Source: Salipaludibacillus sp. CUR1 (GTDB lineage Bacteria; Bacillota; Bacilli; Bacillales; Salisediminibacteriaceae). From it: a DNA stretch of 64,000 nucleotides. Position 1 is the first letter of the stretch. Every line of letters begins with the position of its first letter. The position numbers and the translations under genes were made by a program. Positions 20,335 to 28,435 of the stretch are shown here, one piece after another. A model generated the notes under the pieces. That model was not told the DNA's origin. It worked only from the letters and a program-made list of their open reading frames with translations, and did no database searches. The stretch is taken from assembly GCF_021028955.1 (NCBI RefSeq), contig NZ_JAIWPE010000096.1, forward strand, positions 339,313 to 403,312, in the 5' to 3' direction.

Positions 20335-21180
20335 ATGCAAGCATGGATTGATTCCGTCAATTGGACGGAAATTGGTACGAAAGCCTTGACTGTGGCCCTG
20401 CAGTTAATAGCTATTCTTATTATATTTTTTATTATAAGGGCAGTTGGCAGGAGTTTTATCTCTAAAAGCTTTTCTAAAATGAGTGACCAGAGAAACATCT
20501 CACACGGACGTGTCAAAACTCTGGAAAAGTTATCGCTTAATATTTTTTCTTATGTCCTGCTGTTTATCCTGATTACAATAATAGTAGGGATATTTGAATA
20601 TGATGTAACCGCCCTAATTGCAGGAGCGGGTATTGTAGGACTGGCCATAGGCTTCGGGGCCCAGGGTCTGGTTAGTGATGTAGTAACAGGCTTTTTCATT
20701 CTGCTGGAGAGGCAGATAGAGGTAGATGAATATATAACTGTAGCAGGGATAGACGGGGTAGTTGAAGAAGTTGGACTAAGAACTACTGTTATTCGTGGAT
20801 TTGATGGAACAGTGCATTTTATTCCAAACAGGGAAATAGGCAGCTTGAGCAACCATTCCCGATCCAATATGAGAGCACTCGTTGATATTAGTATCAGTTA
20901 CGAAGATAATATTGATGAAGCCATAGCTGTCCTTCAGAAAGCATGTGATGATGCAGCTCGTGAAGATGACGTTATTAAAGAAGGCCCCCACGTTATAGGC
21001 GTACAGAACTTTGGAGACAGTGATGTAGTGATCCGCGTTATTGCCCAGACTGCTAATATGGAACAGTGGGGCGTGGAAAGAAAACTGCGTAAAGCTATGA
21101 AAGAAGCACTTGATGCAAACAACATAGAAATTCCATATCCTCATCAGGTAAACCTTACAAAAGAATCTTCAGCAGGATAA
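20335..21180 (+). CDS. ykuT: Small-conductance mechanosensitive channel YkuT (MscS family)
   Basis: MscS-type tension-gated channel of 281 residues that would release solutes on hypo-osmotic shock. Three predicted transmembrane helices occupy about residues 15-110; the pore-lining third helix is rich in Ala and Gly (A-L-I-A-G-A-G-I-V-G-L-A-I-G-F-G-A-Q), followed by the G-F-F-I-L-L-E and I-P-N-R-E-I beta-domain motifs. Start ATG 20335 after GAAAGGAGC. Divergent from ykuU, as in B. subtilis. Confidence 0.92.
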   Translation: MQAWIDSVNWTEIGTKALTVALQLIAILIIFFIIRAVGRSFISKSFSKMSDQRNISHGRVKTLEKLSLNIFSYVLLFILITIIVGIFEYDVTALIAGAGIVGLAIGFGAQGLVSDVVTGFFILLERQIEVDEYITVAGIDGVVEEVGLRTTVIRGFDGTVHFIPNREIGSLSNHSRSNMRALVDISISYEDNIDEAIAVLQKACDDAAREDDVIKEGPHVIGVQNFGDSDVVIRVIAQTANMEQWGVERKLRKAMKEALDANNIEIPYPHQVNLTKESSAG

Positions 21181-21215
21181 TAAAAATGGTAATCGCACAC
21201 CAAACAAAATTTCCG

Positions 21216-21248
21216 CCCCCTCAATTCAGATGATTTGAGGGGCTTTTA
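21216..21248 (+). terminator. Terminator of ykuT
   Basis: Stem CCCCTCAA/TTGAGGGG plus CTTTT. Confidence 0.8.
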
Positions 21249-21316
21249 ATACCACTTCCCCCAGCGCTGCCGGCTTATTCCACATGAGTGGCGCCGAATA
21301 ATGTAATACAGCAAAA

Positions 21317-21362
21317 CATAAAAAGAGCTGCCCCCAAAGTAATACTTTCAGGACAGCTTCTT
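21317..21362 (-). terminator. Terminator of ykuS (shared-sequence family)
   Basis: AGCTGCCC and GGACAGCT arms around an inner AAAGT/ACTTT stem; followed on the minus strand by TTTTTATG. Related in sequence to hairpins at 43433 and 52577. Confidence 0.75.
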
Positions 21363-21375
21363 CCAGGTTATTTAG

Positions 21376-21621
21376 CTAGTGTTTTACTGACTGATCGACG
21401 CGCTCACACACCTCATCCGCTGTTAATCCCTGCGCAGAAATGACAGATGCCTGCGTGGATGTCTCCTGGATTCCCATAATATTCTGCTGCTGGCCTGACA
21501 CGACACAACAGTCACACCCAGCCGCATCTTCCTCATTTTGCAAAGACACCACTTCATAACCGCAAGCCTGCAGAGCTTGTTCCACGTCTGTTAATGAAGG
21601 TTCTACTCCTACCCTTGCCAT
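21376..21621 (-). CDS. ykuS: UPF0180 family protein YkuS
   Basis: An 81-residue protein of the UPF0180 family, role unknown. It begins [10 protein letters not shown] and has an internal C-D-C-C cluster within V-V-S-G that, together with the D-V-E-Q-A-L helix, is typical. The frame extends to 21642, but AAGGAGGCG is placed for ATG 21621. Located between dapL and ykuT as in B. subtilis. Confidence 0.9.
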   Translation of the reverse strand: MARVGVEPSLTDVEQALQACGYEVVSLQNEEDAAGCDCCVVSGQQQNIMGIQETSTQASVISAQGLTADEVCERVDQSVKH

Positions 21622-21699
21622 ACGTAACGCCTCCTTAGTCATTTCTGATTAGTATGACCTTGGTTCATCAACTTATTCAGAGGCGTGAAAAACGACGTT

Positions 21700-22836
21700 T
21701 TACCTTGACTTTATAAACTCAGTCAGATAATTTACAGCAACTGAGAGAGCATTTTCATCGGGGTTCAGCTTTGAGGAATGAAGTCCGTAATCACTCTCTA
21801 CCCCCAGCCAGAACATGACACCTGGTATTTCTTCAAGGAAGTAACCAAAATCTTCCCCAGTCATCGCTTTATCACAGAGACGGAACGTAACATCTTCAAA
21901 GGAATCGGCAAATTGAATAAATGCCTCTGTCAGATCCTCATTGTTGTAAACCTGGCAGTAATTCGACCCGTAATCAATACTGACTTCACAGTTAAAACTT
22001 TCTTCCGTTCCGCGCGCCATCCCTTCAATACGGGCCTTGATCCTGTTCATAGATTCAATAGACAAACTGCGGATGGTGCCTTCAATCCGCGCCTGTTCAG
22101 CGATTATGTTCTGTTTTGTGCCGCCTTCAATCTTCCCTATGGTCACGACCGCAGAGTCGAGCGGGGATACATTTCTGGCTACTATAGTTTGAAGCTGAGT
22201 AACGAAATGGCTGGCAGTCACAACCATATCTTCAGCAGTATGGGGGTAGGCAGCATGACCGCCTTTCCCTTTAAAGTCGATAAACAATTCACTCGTATTC
22301 GCAAACAATATACCGGGCTTAGTGGCAATTGTACCTACTGAAAGTTCAGGGGCGATATGAAGAGCATACATTTCATCCGGTTTCCACGCCCGGAACTCTT
22401 CTGAAGCTAAAAGAGGTGCTGCACCACCCGGACCTTCTTCGGCCGGCTGAAAGACAAAAAGTAGATTATGCAAAGGCTGATGTTCCGAAAAATATTCGAC
22501 AACAGCCAGGCCAATAGTCATATGAAAGTCATGGCCACAGGCATGCATCATTCCTTCATGATGTGAAGAAAATGGCAAGCCGGTTTCTTCACTAATGGGA
22601 AGACCGTCCATATCTGCCCGGTACCCTACAGTTTTAGCCGGGTTACTTCCTTCAATAAAAATGAGGACCCCCGTCTTCCATGTTTTATAATGTAAAAAAT
22701 CCTGTGGACAAGCTGCCACCGTTTCCAGAATATATGCCTGCGTTTTCGTCTCTTTAAATCCCGCCTCGGGAATTTGATGAAGCGCCCGGCGTCTTGCCGC
22801 CAGGCGCTCTTGGAATTCATGTTCCATCATTATCAC
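21700..22836 (-). CDS. dapL: N-acetyldiaminopimelate deacetylase
   Basis: M20-family metallohydrolase of 378 residues that removes the acetyl group from N-acetyl-LL-diaminopimelate in the acetylase branch of lysine/DAP synthesis. Metal-site motifs are present: H-A-C-G-H-D-F-H near residue 100, E-E-G-P-G-G and D-Y-G-x-x-Y dimerisation segments, and the late S-S-K-L-N-P. It overlaps the end of dapH by four bases if GTG 22836 is the start; ATG 22830 or 22827 are alternatives because the ribosome site is weak, which suggests coupling to dapH translation. Orthologue of B. subtilis YkuR. Confidence 0.93.
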   Translation of the reverse strand: MIMMEHEFQERLAARRRALHQIPEAGFKETKTQAYILETVAACPQDFLHYKTWKTGVLIFIEGSNPAKTVGYRADMDGLPISEETGLPFSSHHEGMMHACGHDFHMTIGLAVVEYFSEHQPLHNLLFVFQPAEEGPGGAAPLLASEEFRAWKPDEMYALHIAPELSVGTIATKPGILFANTSELFIDFKGKGGHAAYPHTAEDMVVTASHFVTQLQTIVARNVSPLDSAVVTIGKIEGGTKQNIIAEQARIEGTIRSLSIESMNRIKARIEGMARGTEESFNCEVSIDYGSNYCQVYNNEDLTEAFIQFADSFEDVTFRLCDKAMTGEDFGYFLEEIPGVMFWLGVESDYGLHSSKLNPDENALSVAVNYLTEFIKSR

Positions 22837-23549
22837 TCACTTAACTTTCTCAGCTCTTGTTTGATCTCAGTTTTTCCTTTTGTCTGATCGTCAATTTCTT
22901 TGATTACTTTAGCAGGAGTTCCGGCAACTACCGTATTCTTAGGGACATCCTCTGTTACAATCGCCCCAGCCGCAACAACTGACCCTTCACCGACTGTTAC
23001 GCCTTCAAGAATAACAGCATTGGCACCTACAACGACTCCGTCTTCAATAATGACAGGCTTAGCAGATGGCGGCTCTATAACCCCTGCGAGTACTGCTCCA
23101 GCACCGATGTGGCAATTCTTCCCAACAGTTGCTCTTCCGCCGAGAACGGCATTCATATCAATCATAGTGCCTTCACCGACTACTGAACCGATATTAATGG
23201 AAGCCCCCATCATAATAACAGCTGAATCGCCGATTTCCACCTGTTCACGGATAAACGCGCCCGGCTCAATTCGCGCGTGGATGTTCTTCATATCGAGCAA
23301 AGGAATCGCAGAATTTCTGCGGTCATTTTCTACCACAAAATCCTCTATCTTTTCTTCGTTTTCTTTTATAGCTTTCTGAACATCTTTCCATTCCCCGAAA
23401 AGTACACCAGTCTCGCCCTGAATAAACGATTTGGTATTTTCACCAAAATTAATGCCGTCAAGGTTCCCCTTAATATGTACTTTTACTGGTGTTGATTTCT
23501 CGCTATTAGAGATAAAGTTAATAATTTCATTAGCATCCATTTGTTTCAT
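22833..23549 (-). CDS. dapH: 2,3,4,5-tetrahydropyridine-2,6-dicarboxylate N-acetyltransferase
   Basis: Trimeric left-handed beta-helix acetyltransferase of 238 residues, acetylating tetrahydrodipicolinate on the route to diaminopimelate and lysine. The N-terminal M-D-A-N-E-I-I domain (about 1-85) is followed by hexapeptide repeats such as I-G-D-S-A-V, I-G-S-V-V-G and V-G-E-G-S-V and a tail with [20 protein letters not shown] sits before ATG 23549. First gene of the dapH-dapL pair. I see no lysine riboswitch in the 250 bp upstream. Confidence 0.96.
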   Translation of the reverse strand: MKQMDANEIINFISNSEKSTPVKVHIKGNLDGINFGENTKSFIQGETGVLFGEWKDVQKAIKENEEKIEDFVVENDRRNSAIPLLDMKNIHARIEPGAFIREQVEIGDSAVIMMGASINIGSVVGEGTMIDMNAVLGGRATVGKNCHIGAGAVLAGVIEPPSAKPVIIEDGVVVGANAVILEGVTVGEGSVVAAGAIVTEDVPKNTVVAGTPAKVIKEIDDQTKGKTEIKQELRKLSE

Positions 23550-23742
23550 AAAAAATCTCCTCCTTAACTTATGTCGAACTCCTTTACATCATAGTCATTT
23601 CCAAAAAAAAATGCAATCCATGAGCATCAATTAATCCTTATGGTTCATTACAGGTTACTTTAGCTATCTGCCATCCGGTTATCAACTGACTGGGTAATCG
23701 AAAATTAAAAAAGCAACCTCTCTAATATAGAGATATTTTTTC

Positions 23743-23786
23743 TAAAGGAGAAGGAAGCTTCCCCATGCTCCTTCCCCTCCTTTGTT
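23743..23786 (-). terminator. Terminator of the glutaredoxin-like gene
   Basis: Arms AAAGGAGGGGAAGGAGC and GGAAGCTTCCTTCTCCTTT pair imperfectly on the minus strand and are followed by an A/T-rich stretch. Confidence 0.6.
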
Positions 23787-23804
23787 TATGGATGACAATG
23801 GCAG

Positions 23805-24056
23805 TTAGATTTGTTTCTTTTTTAGAACTTTAATCATTTCCATCAACTTTTTCTTATTACATCCCAGCACCTGTATCTCCCCAAAACAGGTTAAAGGGGT
23901 ACCCATGGCATTTATAGCCTTCCATTCCTGAAAAAACTCTTTATTTTCTGAGATATTCCGTTCTTCAAATTCCGCATGATTGTCCTCTAAAAACTCTCCC
24001 ACCTGTTTACAGTAGGGACAACCATTACTCGTATAAACAATTATTTTGCTTTCCAC
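23805..24056 (-). CDS. Glutaredoxin-like thiol oxidoreductase
   Basis: An 83-residue glutaredoxin-fold protein with the active site C-P-Y-C at residues 14-17 (T-S-N-G-C-P-Y-C-K-Q) and the cis-proline strand G-T-P-L-T. Length and sequence fit NrdH-like or YtnI-like stand-alone glutaredoxins of Firmicutes. It could reduce disulfides or serve another redox partner. Start is GTG 24056 after GGGGGAAAAA. Monocistronic, minus strand. Confidence 0.85.
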   Translation of the reverse strand: MESKIIVYTSNGCPYCKQVGEFLEDNHAEFEERNISENKEFFQEWKAINAMGTPLTCFGEIQVLGCNKKKLMEMIKVLKKKQI

Positions 24057-24189
24057 ATCTTTTTCCCCCTCACATCATCTTTGCCATTCACATGACACTT
24101 TGATTGTACACAAAAATTAACTGCTGCTCATATGTTTTATTATCGCCTGCTTACGTTCCAGCATTCATTTCACCAGCCTGTTCTCTCAG

Positions 24190-24232
24190 AATTAAGAAAA
24201 GGATCCCCTTGTTACAGGGAACCCTTTTGTTC
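24190..24232 (-). terminator. Terminator of the second MscS gene
   Basis: Imperfect stem around GGGTTCCC/GGGGATCC with an AAAA/TTTT base. Related in sequence to the hairpin at 39608. Confidence 0.7.
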
Positions 24233-25294
24233 TTCGATGACTTTATCATTTGCCATATAAACGCTTCTGCTTGGAAACGCGACAGATACACCTTCTTCTT
24301 CTAAAATTTTCATAATCTCAAGGTTAACATCTTCCCTCACCTTCATATACTCTTCCCACTGGGTGGTTACAGTAAATAAGTACAGGAAGATACCAAGACT
24401 GCTTTCATTAAAGTCATTAAACCTCACAATAATCAGTTCCTGATCGATATCTTTACGGCTGCGGAGCATTTTATCAATTCTCTCCACACATATGCGCAGC
24501 TTGTCTCTTGACGTGCCGTATTCCACATTTAAACTGTATGAAATTTGCCTTTTTTTCATTTTTGCCCAATTCTCTATTGGTTCATTGGCTAAGGTGGAAT
24601 TAGGGACGACAATGACTGAATCTGCAAATGTCCTGATCTTCGTACTTCGGAATGAGATGTCTTCTACGACACCTTCTACAGATGGCGTTTGAATCCAGTC
24701 ACCGAGGGTGAACGGTTTTTCCGTAATAATAATTACTCCTCCAAAAAAATTACCGATAGAGTCCTGTGCTGCCAGGGCGAAAGCAAGCCCGCCCAATCCG
24801 AGACCTGCAACAAACCCGCTGACATTATAGCCCCACTCATCAGCTATAATGCTGAGGGCCATGGCAATTAGCGCAAAGCGAACCAGTTTAGACAGAAACG
24901 GAAGAAGAATCTGGTCAAATTCGATATCTAATTTCCTGCCTACTTTTGAAAAAACAGTAGAAGTTGAGGCGGATAAATTAAAAAGCCCCCAGGCAATATG
25001 AACAATAACCAGTGTTCTGAAGACCCTCAGAAAAAGGGCATCAAATTCAGCAGGAAACGGCAAATATATCAAGGCGAGATAAAAACCTATAAATACGAAA
25101 AATGATCTGACTGGCCTTTCAAAAGCCAGTAAAATATTTGTTACTAAATCTGTGGGCGCTTTTCGTGATAAAGTAAGAATAAGTCTGAAAATATATATTG
25201 TAAATAATTTTCTAAACACTAAAAATAAAATCAGTATTCCTGCAGCAAGCAGCACTTCTTGCCACGTAAAAGAATATATCCAATGATCTGTCAT
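24212..25294 (-). CDS. Mechanosensitive channel, MscS family (long N-terminus)
   Basis: MscS superfamily channel of about 360 residues with five predicted transmembrane segments: four in roughly residues 10-145 and the pore helix at about 145-185 (G-F-V-A-G-L-G-L-G-G-L-A-F-A-L-A-A-Q). The pore helix is followed by F-F-G-G-V-I-I and I-T-E-K-P-F and the beta domain V-V-P-N-S-T. It is distinct from YkuT and longer, similar in layout to YhdY-type channels. SD AAGAAGGAGG points to ATG 25294 rather than the first in-frame ATG at 25312. Confidence 0.88.
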   Translation of the reverse strand: MTDHWIYSFTWQEVLLAAGILILFLVFRKLFTIYIFRLILTLSRKAPTDLVTNILLAFERPVRSFFVFIGFYLALIYLPFPAEFDALFLRVFRTLVIVHIAWGLFNLSASTSTVFSKVGRKLDIEFDQILLPFLSKLVRFALIAMALSIIADEWGYNVSGFVAGLGLGGLAFALAAQDSIGNFFGGVIIITEKPFTLGDWIQTPSVEGVVEDISFRSTKIRTFADSVIVVPNSTLANEPIENWAKMKKRQISYSLNVEYGTSRDKLRICVERIDKMLRSRKDIDQELIIVRFNDFNESSLGIFLYLFTVTTQWEEYMKVREDVNLEIMKILEEEGVSVAFPSRSVYMANDKVIEEQKGSL

Positions 25295-25456
25295 AGCAAC
25301 CTCCTTCTTCATAAGTGTCTCAAGCCTGCGTTAAAGTCAGGCTTAATCTATTTTATCTATGTGCACGTATATAGAAGTCCCTTAAGTTATTAAGTATAAG
25401 CATGTCAGTTTTATTATTCAACATATTTTGAGCTGAATATTACTTTAAATATTCAC

Positions 25457-25486
25457 TTGATAAGTCAAACAAGTAAATGATATACT
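25457..25486 (+). promoter_or_regulatory. Candidate promoter of the second ktr gene
   Basis: TTGATA (25457-25462), 18 bp, TATACT (25481-25486), 35 bp before the start codon. No ydaO-type c-di-AMP riboswitch is seen upstream. Confidence 0.6.
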
Positions 25487-25520
25487 TTGACACAATTAGA
25501 TTATAAGAGGGAAATATAAA

Positions 25521-26177
25521 ATGAAAAAACAATTTGCAATTATTGGACTGGGCCGGTTCGGCCAAAGCGTCTGCAGAGAATTATATCATTTAGGCCATGA
25601 AGTGCTGGCTATAGATAAAAATCAGAAGAAAATTGAGGATGCATCCAGCTATGCAACCCACACTCTTCTCGCTGACGGGACAGATGAAGCTGCCCTTAAA
25701 CAGATTGGAATCAGAAATTTTGAGCATGTTATCGTAGCCATAGCTGAAGATATACAGGCAAGTATTTTATGTACGCTTCATTTAAAAGACATGAATGTGC
25801 CTAAAGTGTGGGTGAAAGCCCAGAACAGCTACCATCACAAAGTGTTGGAGAAGATAGGGGCTGACCGTATTTTTCACCCTGAACATGATATGGGAAACCG
25901 GATCGCCCAATTTTTAACTTCTGAAAAAGTAATAGACTACATTGATTTATCCGCTGATTACAGTATTGTTGAAGTTATTACGACTTCAAAAGTGGAAGGT
26001 AAATCGCTTATTGAACTCGATATCCGGGCCCGATTCGGCTGTACGATTCTCGCTATAAAACAAAACGGCAAAGTAAATATTACCCCCAATCCAAACGATG
26101 AACTGCATAAAGGGGATATTTTAATCATGATCGGCAGCAAACAGGATCTTCGCCGTTTTCAGGACGAAGCCCTCTAA
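25521..26177 (+). CDS. Second RCK-type K+ channel regulator (KtrA/KtrC-like)
   Basis: A 218-residue paralogue of the KtrC protein at 18620: the same layout of Rossmann RCK_N domain (G-L-G-R-F-G-Q-S-V) and RCK_C domain, and long identical stretches such as K-K-Q-F-A-x-I-G-L-G-R-F-G and H-K-V-L-E-K-I-G-A. It would gate a KtrB or KtrD channel, none of which lies in the window. Whether it corresponds to KtrA or a second KtrC cannot be decided from context. Own promoter and terminator, so monocistronic. Confidence 0.9.
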   Translation: MKKQFAIIGLGRFGQSVCRELYHLGHEVLAIDKNQKKIEDASSYATHTLLADGTDEAALKQIGIRNFEHVIVAIAEDIQASILCTLHLKDMNVPKVWVKAQNSYHHKVLEKIGADRIFHPEHDMGNRIAQFLTSEKVIDYIDLSADYSIVEVITTSKVEGKSLIELDIRARFGCTILAIKQNGKVNITPNPNDELHKGDILIMIGSKQDLRRFQDEAL

Positions 26178-26187
26178 CGTTTATTGC

Positions 26188-26228
26188 ATAAAAAACTTTC
26201 TACTATTGAAACAGTAGAAAGTTTTTTA
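26188..26228 (+). terminator. Terminator of the second ktr gene
   Basis: Stem AAAAACTTTCTACT/AGTAGAAAGTTTTT with a short loop. Confidence 0.92.
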
Positions 26229-26318
26229 ATTTTACAAAATTGTCAATCTTTTTAAATGACAGCGGTTTCATTTATGTATGTTTCATGGTTTAATATATCT
26301 AAAGGAGTTAGAGTCTCA

Positions 26319-26369
26319 ATGATTCAGCCGGTATGGCGAAATCACACTTTCGGGGGTGCTGACGTATGA
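26319..26369 (+). CDS. Candidate 16-residue leader peptide overlapping the ABC ATPase start
   Basis: Short frame ATG 26319 to TGA 26369 preceded by AAAGGAG at 26302-26308. Its stop codon overlaps the ATPase start as ATGA (26366-26369), the classic arrangement for translational coupling. The peptide opens M-I-Q-P-V-W-R. It may be a regulatory leader rather than a functional peptide. Confidence 0.35.
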   Translation: MIQPVWRNHTFGGADV

Positions 26370-27058
26370 ATGCGATTGAATTAAATCAAGTAGTGAAACG
26401 TTTTTCTAATGGTTCTCAAATGACGACTTTATTTAATGATATGAACTTTACTGTGCGCGAGGGGGAACTCGTTGTCATATCAGGCGAAGAAGGCACAGGA
26501 AAATCAACTTTGCTGCGTATGCTCGCAGCAATGACACCTGCCAATAAAGGCAGTGTTCACGTATTTGGGGAAGACCTTTTGACTATACGGAAACGTACGG
26601 AGTGGCGCCTTGAAAACATAGGTTATATAAACGAAGAAGGGGTTCTGATTCCCTACCTGTCAGCTAGACAAAACCTCCTTCTTGGCTTAAAGCCTGACCA
26701 TCCTCAATATAAAGAAAAATACAAACAAGCTGCTGAGATATTAATGGATCTTGGTTTTTCCGAGGAAAAGCTGGATGAATCCATTGAGGGACTGGATGAT
26801 AAACACCAGATCCTCGCCAGTATCGGCCGCATACTCATGACCAGCCCTAAACTTATATTGGCTGATGAACCAACAAAAGCCCTCGATGGTCCGGAAGGAG
26901 AAGCTGTTCTTGACCGTTTGATGAATTTTGCAAAAAAACAAGGGTTAACCGTTATTGCAGTTACGAATGACGAGACAATCAGAGATCAGGCAGACAGGCA
27001 TTTTTCTGTAGAGAACTGCCAGCTGGTAGAAAAAAATGAAGAAGGACAGCTTCATTAA
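26366..27058 (+). CDS. ABC-type ATPase with degenerate signature motif
   Basis: A 230-residue ATP-binding cassette domain of the LolD/FtsE size class, with no membrane partner gene nearby. Walker A is intact (S-G-E-E-G-T-G-K-S-T near residue 45) and so is Walker B (L-I-L-A-D-E-P-T near residue 165). However, the Q-loop position reads Y-I-N-E-E-G, the signature L-S-G-G-Q is replaced by L-D-D-K-H-Q, and the H-loop histidine is Asn in V-T-N-D-E. Such changes suggest an ATPase with altered or lost cycling, possibly regulatory. SD GGGGGTG precedes ATG 26366, inside the leader frame. Confidence 0.8.
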   Translation: MNAIELNQVVKRFSNGSQMTTLFNDMNFTVREGELVVISGEEGTGKSTLLRMLAAMTPANKGSVHVFGEDLLTIRKRTEWRLENIGYINEEGVLIPYLSARQNLLLGLKPDHPQYKEKYKQAAEILMDLGFSEEKLDESIEGLDDKHQILASIGRILMTSPKLILADEPTKALDGPEGEAVLDRLMNFAKKQGLTVIAVTNDETIRDQADRHFSVENCQLVEKNEEGQLH

Positions 27059-27081
27059 TCGATTAGAATAAACGCTAAAAT

Positions 27082-27118
27082 AAAAATGGCCCTCACCTTA
27101 GGTGGGAGCCATTTTTTA
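27082..27118 (+). terminator. Terminator of the ABC ATPase gene
   Basis: Stem AAATGGCCCTCACC/GGTGGGAGCCATTTTTT, related to the rnjA and ykuU terminators. Confidence 0.85.
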
Positions 27119-27169
27119 CGTTTAACGGAGCTGGGAGCCTGCTCTTTTTAAAATATTATATGTTTCCAG

Positions 27170-27283
27170 TCAGCTCCCCGACCCGTACACAATAGCTAAG
27201 ATCGTCAGAATGGTATATGTAACAACTACGGCAGCGGCTCCTGCCAGCAATACAATTATTACTGCCTTTTGAACCTTCCCCAT
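27170..27283 (-). CDS. Small single-pass membrane protein, 37 residues
   Basis: Frame from ATG 27283 to TGA at 27170, preceded by AAAGGTGTG at good distance. After the start M-G-K-V-Q-K it is one continuous hydrophobic segment rich in A, V, I, L and T, ending Y-G-S-G-S. This looks like a genuine small membrane protein of the sort common in Bacillaceae; I cannot name a family. It lies between the terminator of the ABC ATPase gene and the Hsp20 operon. Confidence 0.55.
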   Translation of the reverse strand: MGKVQKAVIIVLLAGAAAVVVTYTILTILAIVYGSGS

Positions 27284-27397
27284 ATGATCACACCTTTATT
27301 ATAAGAGATTTTCGTATGATGCAGATTCTACTACAATCCATTATGCCAAGATAACCGCCAAAAAGAAAGTATGGGGAGTCAGGAAAAGGTGAAATAA

Positions 27398-27490
27398 ATG
27401 ATATTTACTTTTTTCATTTCTTTTACAGGGACATATGCCTATTCACTTATCAGTTTCGTTACATATATTAATACAGGAAACACGGTTTAA
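27398..27490 (+). CDS. Candidate 30-residue hydrophobic peptide
   Basis: Short frame from ATG 27398 with AAAAGGTG seven bases upstream, ending 12 bases before the Hsp20 start. The peptide (M-I-F-T-F-F-I-S-F-T-G-T) is hydrophobic and could span a membrane once. It may be the first gene of the hsp20-yppG unit, or a chance frame. Confidence 0.3.
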   Translation: MIFTFFISFTGTYAYSLISFVTYINTGNTV

Positions 27491-27502
27491 GAGGTGATAT
27501 TA

Positions 27503-27943
27503 ATGAGCGATCGAAAGAAGCGTGAAATAAAGCCCATACATGAACAGCCTTTTGGGGATATTTTAAATTCAATGGACAGTTTCTTTAACCAGGCTATTAA
27601 GCATCTGCATCCTTCCAAAATGATACCTGTCTATCAATATGAAACGAAAGATGAGTATGTAATTGAGGCAGAAGTTCCAGGAATTAAAAAAGAACAGATT
27701 CTGTTAGATATCTTTCAAAACCACATAAAAATCAGTATCAAAAATGAAAGTTATTCAGAGAAAAAAGATGATGTTAAAAAGACTACTGAACAGTACTTCA
27801 GGTACCATAAATCCGATCGGATAGTTAATCTTCCTTTTGCCGTCAACCAGTCAGACATTAAAGCAAGCCTTTCTCAAGGTTTACTGACTATCCGTATACC
27901 GAACAAGAGAAAACGTATATCCATTGATACAAAGGAGGTGTAA
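27503..27943 (+). CDS. Hsp20/alpha-crystallin family small heat-shock protein
   Basis: Small heat-shock protein of about 146 residues. The alpha-crystallin domain begins near residue 48 (Y-E-T-K-D-E-Y-V-I-E-A-E-V-P-G-I-K-K-E) and ends with the A-x-L-x-x-G-L-L-T-I-R-I-P motif; a basic tail follows. It would be an ATP-independent holdase. The frame opens at GTG 27494 but AGAGGTGAT is placed for ATG 27503. The downstream yppG-like gene starts after three bases, suggesting a sporulation or spore-coat role like CotP/CotM-type proteins, which is inference. Confidence 0.85.
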   Translation: MSDRKKREIKPIHEQPFGDILNSMDSFFNQAIKHLHPSKMIPVYQYETKDEYVIEAEVPGIKKEQILLDIFQNHIKISIKNESYSEKKDDVKKTTEQYFRYHKSDRIVNLPFAVNQSDIKASLSQGLLTIRIPNKRKRISIDTKEV

Positions 27944-27946
27944 GCC

Positions 27947-28288
27947 ATGTTTTTCGGACGTCCGCCCCGCCAGCCGAATATGCCGCACGAGTACCACCAG
28001 CCGTTTCATCCACCCGGACCGCCTTCAAACCAATGGCCAGGTTACGGACAGTCATATTATCAACAGCAGCATCCGTCTGCCGGCTACCCGCCTTACCAGC
28101 AATTTGGAGGTTACCCGCCAGCACCCCAGCAGAACCCTGGATCAAAACTGATGCAGGCTTTTCAGACAAGTGACGGTAAATTTGACTTTCAAAAAGCTAT
28201 GACAACCATGGATCAAGTCGTAAAAACGGCAAATCAAGTCAGTCCCCTCGTTAAACAAGTAGGAAGTTTCTTTACAAAAGCGAAATAG
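27947..28288 (+). CDS. YppG-like spore protein
   Basis: A 113-residue protein with a Pro/Gln/Tyr/Gly-rich N-terminal two thirds (P-P-R-Q-P-N-M-P-H-E, Y-Y-Q-Q-Q-H-P) and a conserved C-terminal module D-G-K-F-D-F-Q-K-A-M ... T-A-N-Q-V-S-P-L-V-K-Q that matches the YppG family of Bacillus, associated with spores. SD AAGGAGGTG lies in the last codons of the Hsp20 gene. A weak hairpin follows. Confidence 0.82.
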   Translation: MFFGRPPRQPNMPHEYHQPFHPPGPPSNQWPGYGQSYYQQQHPSAGYPPYQQFGGYPPAPQQNPGSKLMQAFQTSDGKFDFQKAMTTMDQVVKTANQVSPLVKQVGSFFTKAK

Positions 28289-28330
28289 GGAGCCTTCCGG
28301 TTCTCCCTGTTGCGCTTTTATTTTTTCCAT
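28286..28330 (+). terminator. Weak hairpin after yppG-like gene
   Basis: AGGGAG/CTCCCT stem followed after seven bases by CTTTTATTTTTT. Confidence 0.5.
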
Positions 28331-28435
28331 CTGCCCTCCCGGCTATTATTCTTTCCTGCTGCCGGATTTCAATCAGCGGTGAATCCTTATGACGTATGGT
28401 AAACTTATTATAACTACATAACAGGAGTTGATCAT

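Noticed and set aside
23550-23740. Lysine riboswitch ahead of dapH
   Set aside because: No L-box core or terminator/antiterminator pair could be found.
25313-25520. ydaO-type c-di-AMP riboswitch upstream of the ktr gene
   Set aside because: The gap is only about 200 bp and the conserved ydaO core is not visible; only a short hairpin AAGCCTG/CAGGCTT is seen.
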